From NCBI GenBank assembly GCA_009192285.1, contig WBVU01000003.1, positions 2,139,973 through 2,203,972 of the forward strand: 64,000 bases of DNA, written 5' to 3'. The notes under the pieces were generated by a model. That model worked only from the letters and a program-made list of their open reading frames with translations. It was not told the origin of the DNA and searched no databases. The position numbers and the translations under genes are program-made. The DNA comes from Morchella semilibera (lineage: Eukaryota > Ascomycota > Pezizomycetes > Pezizales > Morchellaceae). This document shows positions 35,761 through 47,575 of the stretch, one piece after another. Every line of letters starts with the position of its first letter. Within the stretch, counting starts at the first letter, position 1.

Positions 35761-36700
35761 ATAGACTATAGGGCGGGGAGCATTGCAACTCCACTAGCTC
35801 CCCGCCGAGTTCAACTTCGTCCTCGTCCCCGTGCTTGTCCTTGTCCTTGCCCCTGCCCCTGCCACCTCCACCACCTCCTTGTACCGCTGCTTGAAGGCCG
35901 CCCCGGACACCACCCTCGGGGAGGGACCACACTGCCACCGCGCATCCGCTGCGATCCGCGCGCGAAAGAAGGGCTGAATCCGGCTGGCGTAGCGACCCGC
36001 CTCGCAGCTCCACGTTGTGGGCACCCGCCAGCACCACGTGAGACCGCTCTTCGGCGGAGATGCACGCTGCGCAGATCAGCGTATACCTCCGACAGTCACC
36101 TGTTGCATGAGCGCGTCGTGGATGGCTGTGATCATGCTTCGGGGTGTAAGGGTGCTGGGCGGCGCGTCGTATGCGTAGCTATTCATGTTAGGACGCAGAT
36201 ATATCATCATATACCTTTATTGTTGGGGGGAAGCTATTAAACAGGAGGAGTTTGCCCCAGCTGCTGTCTATTACCCAGCTTGCACCAGGCGATGTCATCA
36301 CGCTGGCCACCCCCGACCCGGCCCAGTGGCCGCTCCCGCACCCGCTGCTGCTGCAGATGCATGACCTGTGTGGGCGCGTGAAGCGCTTACGCGCCACTGC
36401 GGGCTGGCCGGTACTGCCATATGGGGATGGGGGCGGGGTGAGGGGGGGCAGGAGGGGCAGGTCGGGGTGCGGGATGGGGATGGCGAGGGGGGGGGGGTCA
36501 AGGCACGCTGGGGGGGGGGGGGGGATGTGAAAGGGCGGTGGCTGTTTTGGGCTGCGGGGCGGCGCAATCTGAGCCCGAGACTGAGATGGCTGGGAAGGCA
36601 GGAAACGGGGGTTTGGTGCTGCCATGGGTGAGGAGCAGGAAGGGAGGGGGGATGGAGATGAGATATTGGGGTGGCCGAGGGATGTGGCATGTTAGCCAAC
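35761..36700. other. GC-rich segment without an assignable gene
   Basis: Sharp change from AT-rich to GC-rich sequence, with long G runs at 36485-36530. Overlapping open frames exist on both strands because stop codons are rare in such composition. A plus-strand LPHPLLLQMHDLCGRV segment and a minus-strand GAHNVELRGGSL segment look coding-like, but I cannot build a model for either. Confidence 0.3.
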
Positions 36701-36832
36701 AGCCTATAAACTACGCAAATAATTATAAACTATTGATTTGGGGCAATTAGCTAGTACTAGTAATGGATGCCATTCCCCAGCGAAATCCGCAATCCGGAGA
36801 CGACACCTTTCGCTCGCCGCAAACCCACCTCC

Positions 36833-36895
36833 GCCGCCTGCGCCGCCTGCACCGCCTGCACCGCCTGCACCGCCTGCACCGCCTACACGTGCACC
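36833..36895 (+). repeat. 9-bp tandem repeat
   Basis: CACCGCCTG repeats about six times in tandem with minor variation. Confidence 0.8.
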
Positions 36896-37073
36896 ACCAC
36901 TCCCGTATAAATAAATACAATATAAATAAAGTATAAATAGTAAACACACTGTCCCCCGTTCCGAGACGATACCCATAAACCGAGCAGAGGGTAGTACTAG
37001 TTGATCACAGCTCGAAATGCTAAGTGGTGCGGGAATGCGTAACAGTCAGCGAACTAGCTCCTCTCGTAACGCT

Positions 37074-40000
37074 TTAATACAGGGCGGGAGTTGGAGAAAT
37101 ACCGGTTGAATGACTTCTTTTCCTCCTGGACCCTTCCCCGGGGTACTGTTCAGCAGTTTCATTGATACAAGGCCCCCCGTCAATTGTCGACTCTTCAACC
37201 ACTAGATTTGCCATCATGAGCCACTGGAACGGGCTACAGCACACGATGCATCCATCACTCAGTGCACTGGTAATATTGACGCCCCATCCCCGGTTTATAG
37301 CAAAATCTAATGGTGTTGCTAGGTAGCTGTCATAGACGTGTATGTTGGCACTGGCAACCCGCAGCAGGGTTATAATCGTGAGACAGCCGTTCTGCGCAGC
37401 CAGGTGCAATAAGCTCACTTGATTATTGTCAACAGCGTTTACATCTGCACCCGCAGCAATCAGTATCCGGACCCCATTGTCCCAGCTGGAATCGATCAAA
37501 TGCTTGAGTGGAGTGTTTCCCTCGATGTCCCTAGCGTTTACATCTGCACCCTTCTCTGCTAAAAGTTTTATCTTCTTATCCGCGTCTTTGGATCCCTTAT
37601 CCAGCACTGCGTAGTGTAGAGGTACTCTTCCGTTGCCATCGCGAGCGTGTATATCGGCACCGGCCTCTAAGAGCAGGGCTAGGATCTCTTTGCTATGCCT
37701 CCGCGCAGCCAGGTGTAATACCCCTTTTTGATCATTGTCGACAGCGTTTACGTCGGCGCCTACGGAAATCAACTCCTTGGCCAATCCCAAATTCCTCGAC
37801 TCCCACCAATACTCAAGTCGCTCGCTCGGCTCCATACCCAACAGATACTGAAGTGGCGTGTTTCCATTGATGTCCTTGGCGTTCACATTTGCACCCCTGC
37901 TTTTCAGGTCTCTGATCGTTGATTCGGAGCCGTACTCTCGGCCGGCCACGCAGTGGTGGAGCGGGGTTCTTTGATTGGAGTCGGGTGCGTTTACGTAGAC
38001 CCCGGCATCTAGGAGTAAGTTCACCATCCGATTGTGACTTCCCCGCGCGGCCCAGTGCAAGAAGCTCACTTGATTATTGTCAACGGCATTTGCATCGGCA
38101 CCCGCAGCAATCAGTATCCGGACCCCATTGTCCCAGCCGGAATCGATCAAGTGCTTGAGTGGGGTGTTTCCCTCGATGTCCCTAGCGTTTACATCTGCAC
38201 CCTTCTCTACTAAGAGTTTTATCTTCTCATCCGCGTCTTTGGATCCCTTGTCCAGCACTGCGTAGTGTAGAGGTACTCTTCCGTTGCCATCGCGAGCGTG
38301 TATATTGGCACCGGCCCTCAGGAGTAGGGCCACCGTCGTACGGCTACTTCCCCGCGCGGCCCAGTGCAATAAGCTCACTTGATTATTGTCAACAGCGTTT
38401 GCATCGGCATCCGCAGCAATCAGTATCCGGACCTCATTGTCCCAGCAGGAATCGATCAAGTGCTTGAGTGGGGTGTTTCCCTCGATGTCCCTATCGTTTA
38501 CCTCTGCGCCCTTCTCTACTAAAAGTTTTATCTTCTCATCCGCCTCTTTGGATCCCTTATCCAGCACTGCGTAGTGTAGAGGTACTCTTCCGTTGCCATC
38601 GCGAGCGTGTATATCGGCACCGGCCTCTAAGAGCAGGGCTAGGATCTCTTTGCTATGCCTCCGCGCAGCCAGGTGTAATACCCCTTTTTGATCATTGTCG
38701 ACAGCGTTTACGTCGGCGCCTACGGAAATCAACTCCTTGGCCAATCTCAACTTGCTCAGCTTCCTAAAAGACCAATATCCAGGTGGCTCGCCCCACTCCA
38801 TACCCAACAGATACTGAAGTGGCGTGTTTCCATTGATGTCCTTGGCGTTCACATTTGCACCCCTGCTTTTCAAGTTTCTGATCGTTGATCCGGAGCCGTA
38901 CTCTCGGCCGGCCACGCAGTGGTGGAGCGGGGTTCTTTGATTGGAGTCGGGTGCGTTTACGTAGACCCCGGCATCTAGGAGTAGGTCCACCATCCAATTG
39001 TGACTTCTCCCCGCGGCCCAGTGCAAGAAGCTCACTTGATTATCGTAGACAGGGCCCACGTTGGCCCCCGCCTCGATCGATATCTTTACCGAGCTATGGT
39101 AACGGCTAGGAATCAGGAACCGTAGTGGGGTATTTCCATTTTTATCCCTGGAGTCTGCTGAGGCTCCCGCTTTCAACAAGAGGAGAATCACGTCGCCATT
39201 TTCGTTGCCTTTCTCAGCTGCGTGGTGTAGCGGTGTTCTTTGGTGAATATCACGTGCGTCAACGTCCAAACCCTTCTCTATGAGAGCCGATAACGCCCCC
39301 GATCCACCTGATGCTACAGCATGATGCATTGCTGACATTTGGTCGTTATCTCGTGCTTGCAAGTCCGCCCCATTTTCTAGCAGCAGGTTTACCAGGCCCG
39401 CAAAACCCCACCCTGCTGCCGTGTGAAGCGGTGTCACTCCGCGCCTGATTCGCTGATTTACGTCCACTCCGGCTTTTATCAAGAGACGCATATCCTTTAC
39501 AGCTCTCTCCTCCGCCCAACACCTCCACTCCCGCCATGCGGTAAACGCCGAATCCCCGTAAATGTCTATTACATTAGGGTCAGCGCCCCGCTCAAGCAGT
39601 ATGGCAACAGCGTCGTCTGCCGCAGAGTGTAGGGGTGTCCTGTGATCTATATCCCGTATATCGATTGGTAAACCTTCCTCGATGAGCAGTGATACTGCGG
39701 CCGCACTTCCGGACGCGGCGGCGTAGTGCAATGGAGACGCCTGCGTATCGTCCAGGATATTTATGTTCGCATCCGCATAGCACAGGGGGGTGCGGCCGGC
39801 CCGGTTCCGCGGATCGACAGCACCAGCCCGTTCATGCACCTCCGGCGCCCGAATGCCGCGACCGTGACCAGGCTCTTTCCCCGTCGATAATCTTTTGTCT
39901 CTCCCAAAGTTCAGAAGGAGCCGGAGGAAATCCGTGTGGCCCCACTCTGCCGCTACGTGCAGCGGTGTCTTCCCCTCCCAATCCTGTGCGTCCACTAGTC

Positions 40001-43000
40001 TGCCGGCGGGTGCTTTATCCCCGGGACCGCATTTACCGCAGTAACAATAACCATCGCCATCGCCATCCCCGCCTGCCTCCTTCCCCTCGCACTCATGCTG
40101 TAACAGCAATCGGGCTATATCTACATTACCCTCCTCCGCAGCCACATGCAGTGCTGTCCATCCCCCATTACAATGGCCGCGTATTCGCGCGCCTTTCCGG
40201 AGTAGGAACTGAACAAGTGTAGGGTGTTCACCCGCTATGGCACTTAGTAGCATATCCTCCCGGCTGATCGGTTCATCCACCCCATGTCCAAACTCGAGCA
40301 CGAGCTCCAGCATATCGATGCTGCGGATAGATTCGAAAGGGCCGTGTAGAAGGCTACGGGCTGCTCGACAAGCGCCTCGCCCACTCCCGGTCCCGGCTGA
40401 GCAGTACCCGAGCCACATCCACAAAATCGTTTTTGAATGCATCGATGAGGTATCTCCCTTTCAACCAGTCCCTGTCATCCACACAAGACCCCTCGTCTAC
40501 CCAAAACTGGGCCAGATCTAGCAGGCCTTCGTTGACAGCAACACTCAGTGGTGTTGGGTCCTCCCGGCCAGAGCCGTACAACAGCCCGTCATCCAGCAGA
40601 TGTTTGACGAGGGTAACACTTCCCCATGCTGTTGCTTCATGTAACGGCCGATAGATGTTCACCGGGAAGCAGTCAGTTCTTCTTGGCATTCCGCCAAGGC
40701 ACTTTAGTAGGTTCTCGTTCCGCAAAAATCTGAGCAGAGTGTCGGTGGGAGCGATGTGGTGACAGGCCTGCATGTGGGTGTGAAGGTTCTCTCTGATGTA
40801 CCGGGTCATCTCGTCAAGCTCCTCCGACCACCTTTGCAGGCGGCTTTTAGCTGCCCCCCCGCGTCGCCCAGCCCACGCTCCTCCCAGCCCCCCCCCCCAG
40901 TCCCACAGGCGCCCGGACCGCTCCACGCACATGACGCGAAACTCAAACAAACGAAGGCAGCCAAGAGCAACCATAAGATGGCGGTCCGCTGAATCCCCAA
41001 TCGCACAGGTTCCTTCGAGATATTCCTGAACGGAGTAATGGGCAAACCTGATAGTACCGGTATGATCGATGATCACTAGCCCACGACACACGTCCAAAAT
41101 TGATGCAATGTCTGGTATATCTGTCTCGTTTAAAAAGTCGGTATCGAGATCCTCAAACGGCGGAAGGCTCTCGTCCCTCATCGCGACAGCCATACAGAGC
41201 CCGGAGACGTCGAGAGGACGATGTGCGGTTAGAAGCCAGGTCAGGGCTTTTATGGCAAGTGCGGCGCGAGGTACAGGCTGTTCCCGGATACTTTTCATTA
41301 CTCTACTGTATGTCCCATTCAATGCGCCTTCATTCCCGAGTGTTGACTTTATATTGTCAAGCGCTCGTCCAATCTCCCTTGTCGTCGGGTATTGACATAG
41401 GTCATCAATATAGAAATGCACCAGCAGGAACCTACAACGACAATTGGGTTTCAGTTCAAACCAGTGGGCAAAGAGTATTATCAAAGCACGGATGATGGAA
41501 ATATAGGGCAGCGGCAACTCACATTCCTTTACATGCGTCGACGAGTCTGGAGACGACTTTTGCTCTGAAATCGCCCGTGATCAGGTCTCGAGCTTTGGTG
41601 CTATGTTCTTCAATTGTTTTCTCGATGTAAATCCTCACATCCTCCTCCTTGGCCGCTAGGTCTAGTTTCTGAACATGATTGTTGAGGTTGGTGGGTGTTA
41701 GGGAATCTGCAATGTCGATGGGGTAAGGACGGCTCGTGAGGAAGACTCTAGCCCCACTGCGCACGATCCAATGTATTAGTGGCAGCAGGTCTTTCCGTAT
41801 ATCTTCTTTACATTCATCCATCGCATCAAAGGCAAAGAAGGTTTGCGCGAACAACTTGAGGCTAGAAAGCAGAGCATCCTGCAGGTCCTTCAGGTCTGGC
41901 TTGCTACCTGCTGCAACATGCTTTTTGTAGATGGATTGAACCAGTTGAGGAAGAGGAAGGCCCAGCGCGCGAGGCCTAGTTATGAGTTGCCGGATAAGAC
42001 TGCAGAGAATGGTAACTGCTTTTTGTTGCTCCTGGTCCTTGTAATTCAAGTAAAAGTATGCCAATCCAGTGGTGCTTGTACGTTTGCTTGATTCCCTGTC
42101 AAGCTCATCGATCACTAGGGAACTGGTCAAAAGCTGTTAGTTGGGTGGAGTAGTCACATGTCAGAGCAAATACCTCAGATAAGTCTTTCCAGCACCAGCT
42201 AATAGTATCTGACCGTCAGTCTATAAACTAGAAAAAGGAGAGATGCAAGAGGATGCGGACTGAACGGGACCATAGCAAAAATGAATTACCAAGGGAGATG
42301 ATCTACTCACGAATTCCACAACCCCAAAACAGAGGAGGCCCTGAGTTTTCCTTCCAAGATATGAATTGGTCATCAACGAGAAGCCACCCGCCGGTGTTCT
42401 TTTGCCTTTTACGGCTAATCTCGGCGTGTATCTCATTAAATGCGCCAGGATAAAGCCATTTGCAGATTTCTATTCTTTCCTGAAATGCAACTGTTATCTC
42501 ATTAGCATCCGGAGGAGAGCATGCCCCCATACACTCTTGGATAGATACCTGCGGTTTCTGTTAGGGCGGTTGATATCGTAGAGGCAATTTCCAACAGCTT
42601 GCGACGAACAAGCTGATAATCCTGGTCGGCGCGGTTCGCAAATTTCACAATCGAAGAATGATCGGCCTCCATCGAAAAGTATTGGCCATTCTCCGCAGCA
42701 TGCTTAACTGATTCCCCGTTGACCATTCGAACGTAGGGTCCGCTTCTCCTCCACACCCCGGGACGTACCTCCTAGAGCGAAGACTAATTAGCTCGTCCTT
42801 GCATTCCAATCGACAGCGGAGTGAAGGTCACCTCGACGGTCGGGGTTTCTTTCGTCTCATAAAAAGATATGATATTGGGGCCAATTCTTGTAGGGTTGAT
42901 TTGGTGACCAAAAGACTGATCAAGACTGTGCAGGTACTGACTATTCCCGCACAGGTCCTGAACTAGATTCTCGTTGGGCTGGCCGTGTACCATGGGCATC

Positions 43001-43884
43001 AGACCAGCCTCTGCAAGCCCTTGGTGTGGGACACTAAATAATAGCATACCAGCACACTGGCGTAGAGTGCTCTCCGGACCTTCTTCAAAAGACAAGACAA
43101 CGGCCTGTATTTACTTAGCGGGAGTCCCTCATATACCTGATCTAAAGGGTAGATTTGCCTTTTTGATTATCAAACCGCCGAGGCTGTGTCCGATCAGGAT
43201 TAGTGGCCGAGTGGGATCCTATGTACTATAAGTATTTGGACCTCCTGCGTGTAGCGATATCTTTCCTTACCATACCCCTTGCCCCCTTCACCGCCTCGAG
43301 AAACTGACTGGAGTGATCGTTCACCCCCGAATGTGAGTGGCTTCCGTTGAGTGTTGTATCATAGCCATAGATCAAAATCCTTGCCCTATAACCGTTATCC
43401 TCCATATCCCCCGGAAGAAAATCCCGTAGCCACATCGTGGTCGGCCGCTCCCGCGACCTCCATGAGCCAAAGGCATGTCCAGCTAAGCCAGTGACGGCGA
43501 TGATACTACAAGCTCAAGTCAGCTCTATAGAGCACAGAACGAACGGGCGGATACTACACACTCAATCACTGGGTCCTTGGGATTGTTAAGCTGTGTTAGT
43601 CCTCGAAAATGATCGTCTACTGTGACTTCAAATCTAGCTTTCGGTGGCCCCAATCTAAGAGAGGTAATATTAACAGTAAGCTGGGAGAATGTCACCGTCG
43701 CTACCTGGAATCGCTGGCGGTCTTCGTCCGAGGCGTCCGGAGCCAGTGATATGTAGAGATTGCCAGCACTGTCCTTAGCAATGGTACCGCACGGGATATC
43801 TAGCTCTTTGAGGTATTTTTGTAGAACATCATGGGAAATCCATATTGGGAGGTTTGAAACTCGGAGGGTTTTGTTCTCTGTCAT
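37074..43884 (-). CDS. NACHT-ankyrin immune-type receptor (fungal NLR)
   Basis: Nine exons with consistent phases: 43884-43562, 43505-43271, 43218-43159, 43104-42832, 42771-42549, 42490-42311, 42198-42174, 42122-41523, 41431-37074; about 2,090 residues. ATG at 43884. Order of parts: a short N-terminal module of unknown fold; an alpha/beta-hydrolase (putative lipase) domain with IIAVTGLAGHAFGSW and the nucleophile motif GHSLGG; a NACHT NTPase with Walker A GIPGAGKT, assembled across a 25-nt exon; Walker B FFAFDAMDEC and sensor FLTSRP; a winged-helix-like FAHYSVQEYL segment; then a long ankyrin array. Such proteins are cytosolic sensors of non-self in fungi. One net frameshift lies near 40354-40442, and intron 3 needs a GC-AG border. 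No transmembrane segment is seen. The ligand is unknown. Confidence 0.85.
37400..39060 (-). repeat. Near-identical duplications inside the ankyrin array
   Basis: Coding blocks repeat with spacings of about 960 bp (for example 37919-38090 against 38885-39056) and 309 bp (38077 against 38386), differing at only a few positions. These are in-frame expansions of ankyrin units, far more alike than ankyrin repeats usually are. Confidence 0.85.
43105..43158 (-). other. Probable GC-AG intron of the receptor gene
   Basis: 54 nt read on the minus strand: donor AAG/GCAAAT, branch-like GCTAAG, acceptor TACAG. It contains an in-frame TGA. Removal leaves a 20-codon exon in phase and joins the lipase nucleophile region correctly. 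Confidence 0.6.
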
Positions 43885-44042
43885 CCTCGGGAAGCGCTTT
43901 ACTAGGTATGATCAGATCGGGGGGGGGGTGGGGAAGGTAGATGTTAATACCGCTGCGAGCGGGGTTGGCGAGATCACGGGCGCCTAGCCTTGCGGCGCGC
44001 CCACGATACCGCGATCGGCAGACAGATCAAAATCTCAGTTTA
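43885..44042 (-). promoter_or_regulatory. Upstream region of the receptor gene
   Basis: Contains a G/C homopolymer tract (43919-43930) just before the start codon. No clear TATA box is present. A TIR element follows at 44043-44161. Confidence 0.3.
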
Positions 44043-44161
44043 CTCGCCCGTCTTTGCCAAGGATTTTCACCTGACCACCCTCTCCATAGGTTCACCACGA
44101 TATTCTCCAATAAAACCTCCCAGTGCGAGTCACGTGAAAATCCTTGGCAAAGACGGGCGAG
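44043..44161. mobile_element. 119-bp fold-back MITE with perfect inverted repeats
   Basis: Inverted repeats of 28 bp (44043-44070 and 44134-44161) are perfect and flanked by TA on both sides. Loop of 63 bp. It lies 159 bp upstream of the receptor start codon. Confidence 0.92.
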
Positions 44162-44163
44162 TA

Positions 44164-44942
44164 CATAATCCCCAGAGTCGGGGCCTTTTACAGCCAACAT
44201 TGCTCTTGGCAACCGCCCGTATCTCTTTTGCTGGTGAAGCTGCGAACATTTGAGGAGGCCGCAGAGTGCACCCGGAAATTCCCTCAGAAATACGCCGCCT
44301 GGTTAACGGTTCTCACGGTGGTGGAGGTGGCTTCAAAGGCTGGCGGCATTTAATCACCAGCGAAAGAGATATATATACATACCGCGATAGGCTGCGCGAG
44401 ATGGTTTAACCACGTGGGGCGAAGATTAGGCAACCAGCGTGTAAGCGAGGGCTGAGAGCGCGGCTAGAGATTAGCGCGCCTTGGCGCCTTGGCGATGATT
44501 TTGTCACGTGGCGCGTTTGATAGTTCTTTGCTTTGTTTCCTTTCGTTCATCTCCACCTATCATCATCAATATCATCATCAGTTTCACGTTTCATCGGCTC
44601 GATCATAGTTTTCGAGCATATGAGCACTGTGAATAGGTGAACGAATCAAATAATCAAAATCATCGTCACTAAAGCCTCTATCTAATCTAAACCTCTTTCT
44701 CTACCCAAAACCTTTAATCTCGTGTCCGCAGCCACAACGTTTTCTCGCACAGCTTTGGCGGAAACTTATTCTCGGGGTAAGTACATGTAACTTACCTACA
44801 GCCGCAGAGCCTTGGTAACCTCCTTAAAATCCACAATTGTAATAAATAAAGCAACTTGGTTCTCTCTGGGTTTCTCCTTGCAGTTAAGTACTGTTGATAT
44901 GATCATTCAAACCCCGGGGTCGCGGGGAGTCGGAGTGACGGT
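44164..44942. other. No gene recognised
   Basis: Intergenic; a GATGATTTTGTCACGTG-containing stretch near 44495 and ATCATC-rich sequence near 44560-44580. No supported frames. Confidence 0.4.
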
Positions 44943-45239
44943 CCAGTGTTTTCAATGGTTGTAACCGGTTTGTATTTTCAGCAAAACTAAACTGGAACAG
45001 GAACCGGCAGAGCCGTCCTGCGGTCTTGGCGGCAGTAAAGCAGGAACTATACAGCAGAGGTGGTCAGGGCTAGGGCCCCCTCTAAATAAAGTGTTCGCAA
45101 TTTGTATGACCGGTTTCACCCTAGCCCAAAACTGAACTAAACTAAATAGAGACAAACAAAACTGAACTGAACTGCTTTGTTAAACGGTTTTAGTAAACCG
45201 GTTTGAACTGGTAAACCGTAGAACCATTGAAAACACTGG
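44943..45239. mobile_element. TIR element of 297 bp, possibly a hAT MITE
   Basis: Perfect 18-bp inverted repeats (44943-44960 and 45222-45239) read CCAGTGTTTTCAATGGTT from either side. Subterminal ACCGGTTT words occur in several copies near both ends. The CAGTG start recalls hAT ends, but I see no matching 8-bp target duplication. Confidence 0.75.
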
Positions 45240-46019
45240 CGGGACTTGCTTAGGTAGCTAGCCTATGGTCAGCAGCAAGGAGCTAGTACTTGTAGGGGAT
45301 ACATATGCCCGAGACTGTTTTAAAGCTTGCGAGCTTTCTCTCGAATAAACCTGTGTCCATTTACCCACTGAGCCCTAATTACATCTAACTCTTACCCGCT
45401 GGTGGAACTCACCTTGTTCAAGATATCCAGCGAGATATAAGGATAATACTACGTGCTATGGTACCTCATTGTTCCTAACACAGGTTATTTATGAGGAGTT
45501 TGGCTTGTATCCTGACCCTATCATGTTTTTAGGGGACAGGGGGTTGGGTGCGAGATACCAGGGCCAATTTATATATAAGCATATACATATCTTGTCACCG
45601 CACAGCGGCATTGCAGGGAGTACGTGCGGTAGGACATCCATGACTTACTGTTCAAATCCTTGCCATAAACCCAACCAGGCATCAGGGATACCACACATAA
45701 GCTTTAGATTATAAAGGTAATTATCTATATGCTATGCTAATGGGAAAATATTTTGATTTTGAAGCTTCACAACCCCCAATAGTCGATTAATAGTATATAG
45801 CTCTATTTAACTAGGGTCATTGGGTTTTAGTTCTGATAGTTGAGCGTTGTGATGCGTTCTGTTCACCTGGCTTTGAAAATCCAATAAAGAACAGGAAACC
45901 GAGACGAGCATGGTTCTATTTAGAGGATGCACGTTTACGGGCCTTAAATAGAACATAAAGTAATAATAACACCAAAGCAGAAACGGTTACAGACAGAGTG
46001 TCAATCCAACCAGTAAACA
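45240..46019. other. No gene recognised
   Basis: AT-rich intergenic sequence without supported features. Confidence 0.4.
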
Positions 46020-46640
46020 CCGTGGTTGTTCATTACATCAAGATGACACCTCCACAGCGTTGTATCATAACCATAGGTCAAAATCCTTGCACCGCAGCCT
46101 TTATCCTTCATATCCTTCGGAAGGGGATCCCGCATGATCGACCAACTTCTCCCGCCACCTCCATGAGCCAAAGACATGCCCAGCTAGGCCAGTAACGGCG
46201 ATGATACCACAAGCGCGGTTAGTTCCCGGCCGTAAAGAGGAAACAGACGGATAGTACGCACTCAATCATTAGGCCCTCGAGGTTACTGAGGGGCGTTAGC
46301 CCCCGAAAATGGCTGTCTACCGTCCCTCCAAATCCGGCACCAGGGGGCCCCAGGTAGACATGAGAGGGAACATCAACAGGTCGTGAGAACGCCATGGCCG
46401 CGACAAGGAACCGCTAGCAGCCTCCGCCCGACGCGTCAGGCGCAGGTGATATACAGAGATTGCCACCAGCCCCCTCTGTAATGGTGCCGTATCGGGTACT
46501 CAGATCCTGCGGGTCGAGAACCCCCGCCACCGCCCCGCTCGTGTTCCTCACGGCCGATACCCAGTCGACAATCGCCGCATCGTCCGCCTCTCGATCCAAG
46601 CCGCCACCGCTACCATATCGTCCGCACACGCCCCATATCC
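46020..46640 (-). pseudogene. Relic of a receptor (NLR) 5' end
   Basis: Matches the first two exons of the receptor gene (43270-43870) on the same strand. The minus strand reads a GTIT.GAGGNLCISPAPDAS segment like GTIAKDSAGNLYISLAPDAS of exon 1, then an IIAVTGLAGH.FGSW segment like exon 2. Frameshifts and stops break both. The NACHT and ankyrin parts are missing. This is a decayed partial duplicate. Confidence 0.8.
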
Positions 46641-47265
46641 GTGCTCTCCCAGCGCCTGAAAGTAGTATTGGTTTTCCGGCGCGAAGCGCACGACCGGGCT
46701 GCTGGCGAGCGCCGCGTACCAGATTTCCGGGTTGCGCTTCCGCGCCCGAGCTACCTAACAGTGGCAGTGCTAGGGTAGTCAGTAGTCGGGATATCGTTCC
46801 TGCCGGGTAGGTATTTTGCGCGGATAATCAAGCGCGTGGTCCGGCGCGATTCGCCTGGCGGGCTGTGTGTTTCCTGTAAGCACTTTGGAGGGATCGAATA
46901 GATGACAGTGGACCCATAACAGTTTATATATACTTTACCGCCCGGTCGTATAAGAATATCAGTTTGGTTTGGACCTGGTTTCAGTCTGATATCAAGCCTT
47001 TATGATTTTATGACTGATATTATAGGTCAGGTCTTAATTAGACTATGATTTCGCTAAAGCTGATATTTTGTGAAGATTATGGCATATGATAATGCCGATA
47101 TAAAATTGATTTAATCCACTGAAAGATCTGGATACGCGGGTAGGCCAGCATTCACACTTGTTCTGCATAGGGAAATTTCACAGATTAAATTCTTATTTAT
47201 CTCACGATTTAATACTATATACATATATTACTACAGCGGCTTGCCTGATTGCCTGCTTGCCCGCT
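46641..47265. other. No gene recognised
   Basis: GC-rich near the pseudogene, then AT-rich after 46900. Words such as CTGATATTATAGG recur loosely. No supported frames. Confidence 0.4.
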
Positions 47266-47289
47266 TCATTGCATATTCTATATGGTACG

Positions 47290-47440
47290 CTACAGTACGG
47301 TACAGTACGGTACAGTGCTTGATTCCGCCGGCGCGCTCGTTTGGATTCGCTGGATTCATTGGATTAAGTGCTGAATTCGCTGGATTCGCTGGATTGAGTG
47401 CTGAATTCGCTGGATTCGCTGGATTGGGTGCCTAATTCAC
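47290..47440 (+). repeat. Two adjoining minisatellites
   Basis: TACGGTACAG-type units at about 47288-47318, then a unit near 30 bp composed of TTCGCTGGA subunits (47335-47440), about three copies. Confidence 0.75.
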
Positions 47441-47489
47441 CGATTAGCTCATATCCTAATGATGATGATGATTAATTAGGAGGAGGGCG

Positions 47490-47575
47490 TAGATGAAGCC
47501 GTAGAGATGAAGGTGTAGAGGTGAAGGTGTAGGGGTGAAGGTGTAGAGGAGATGAAGGTGTAGTAGAGAGCAGTA
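47490..47575 (+). repeat. GATGAAGGTGTAGAG minisatellite
   Basis: About five imperfect 15-18 bp units in tandem. Confidence 0.75.

Noticed and set aside
35674-36699. Several long frames on both strands, possibly an HNH-type nuclease remnant
   Set aside because: GC-rich sequence with few stops gives overlapping frames; segments on opposite strands cannot form one gene and no catalytic motif is clear.
36704-36976. Minus-strand frame with Cys-Arg-Arg repeats
   Set aside because: Translation of the 9-bp tandem repeat only.
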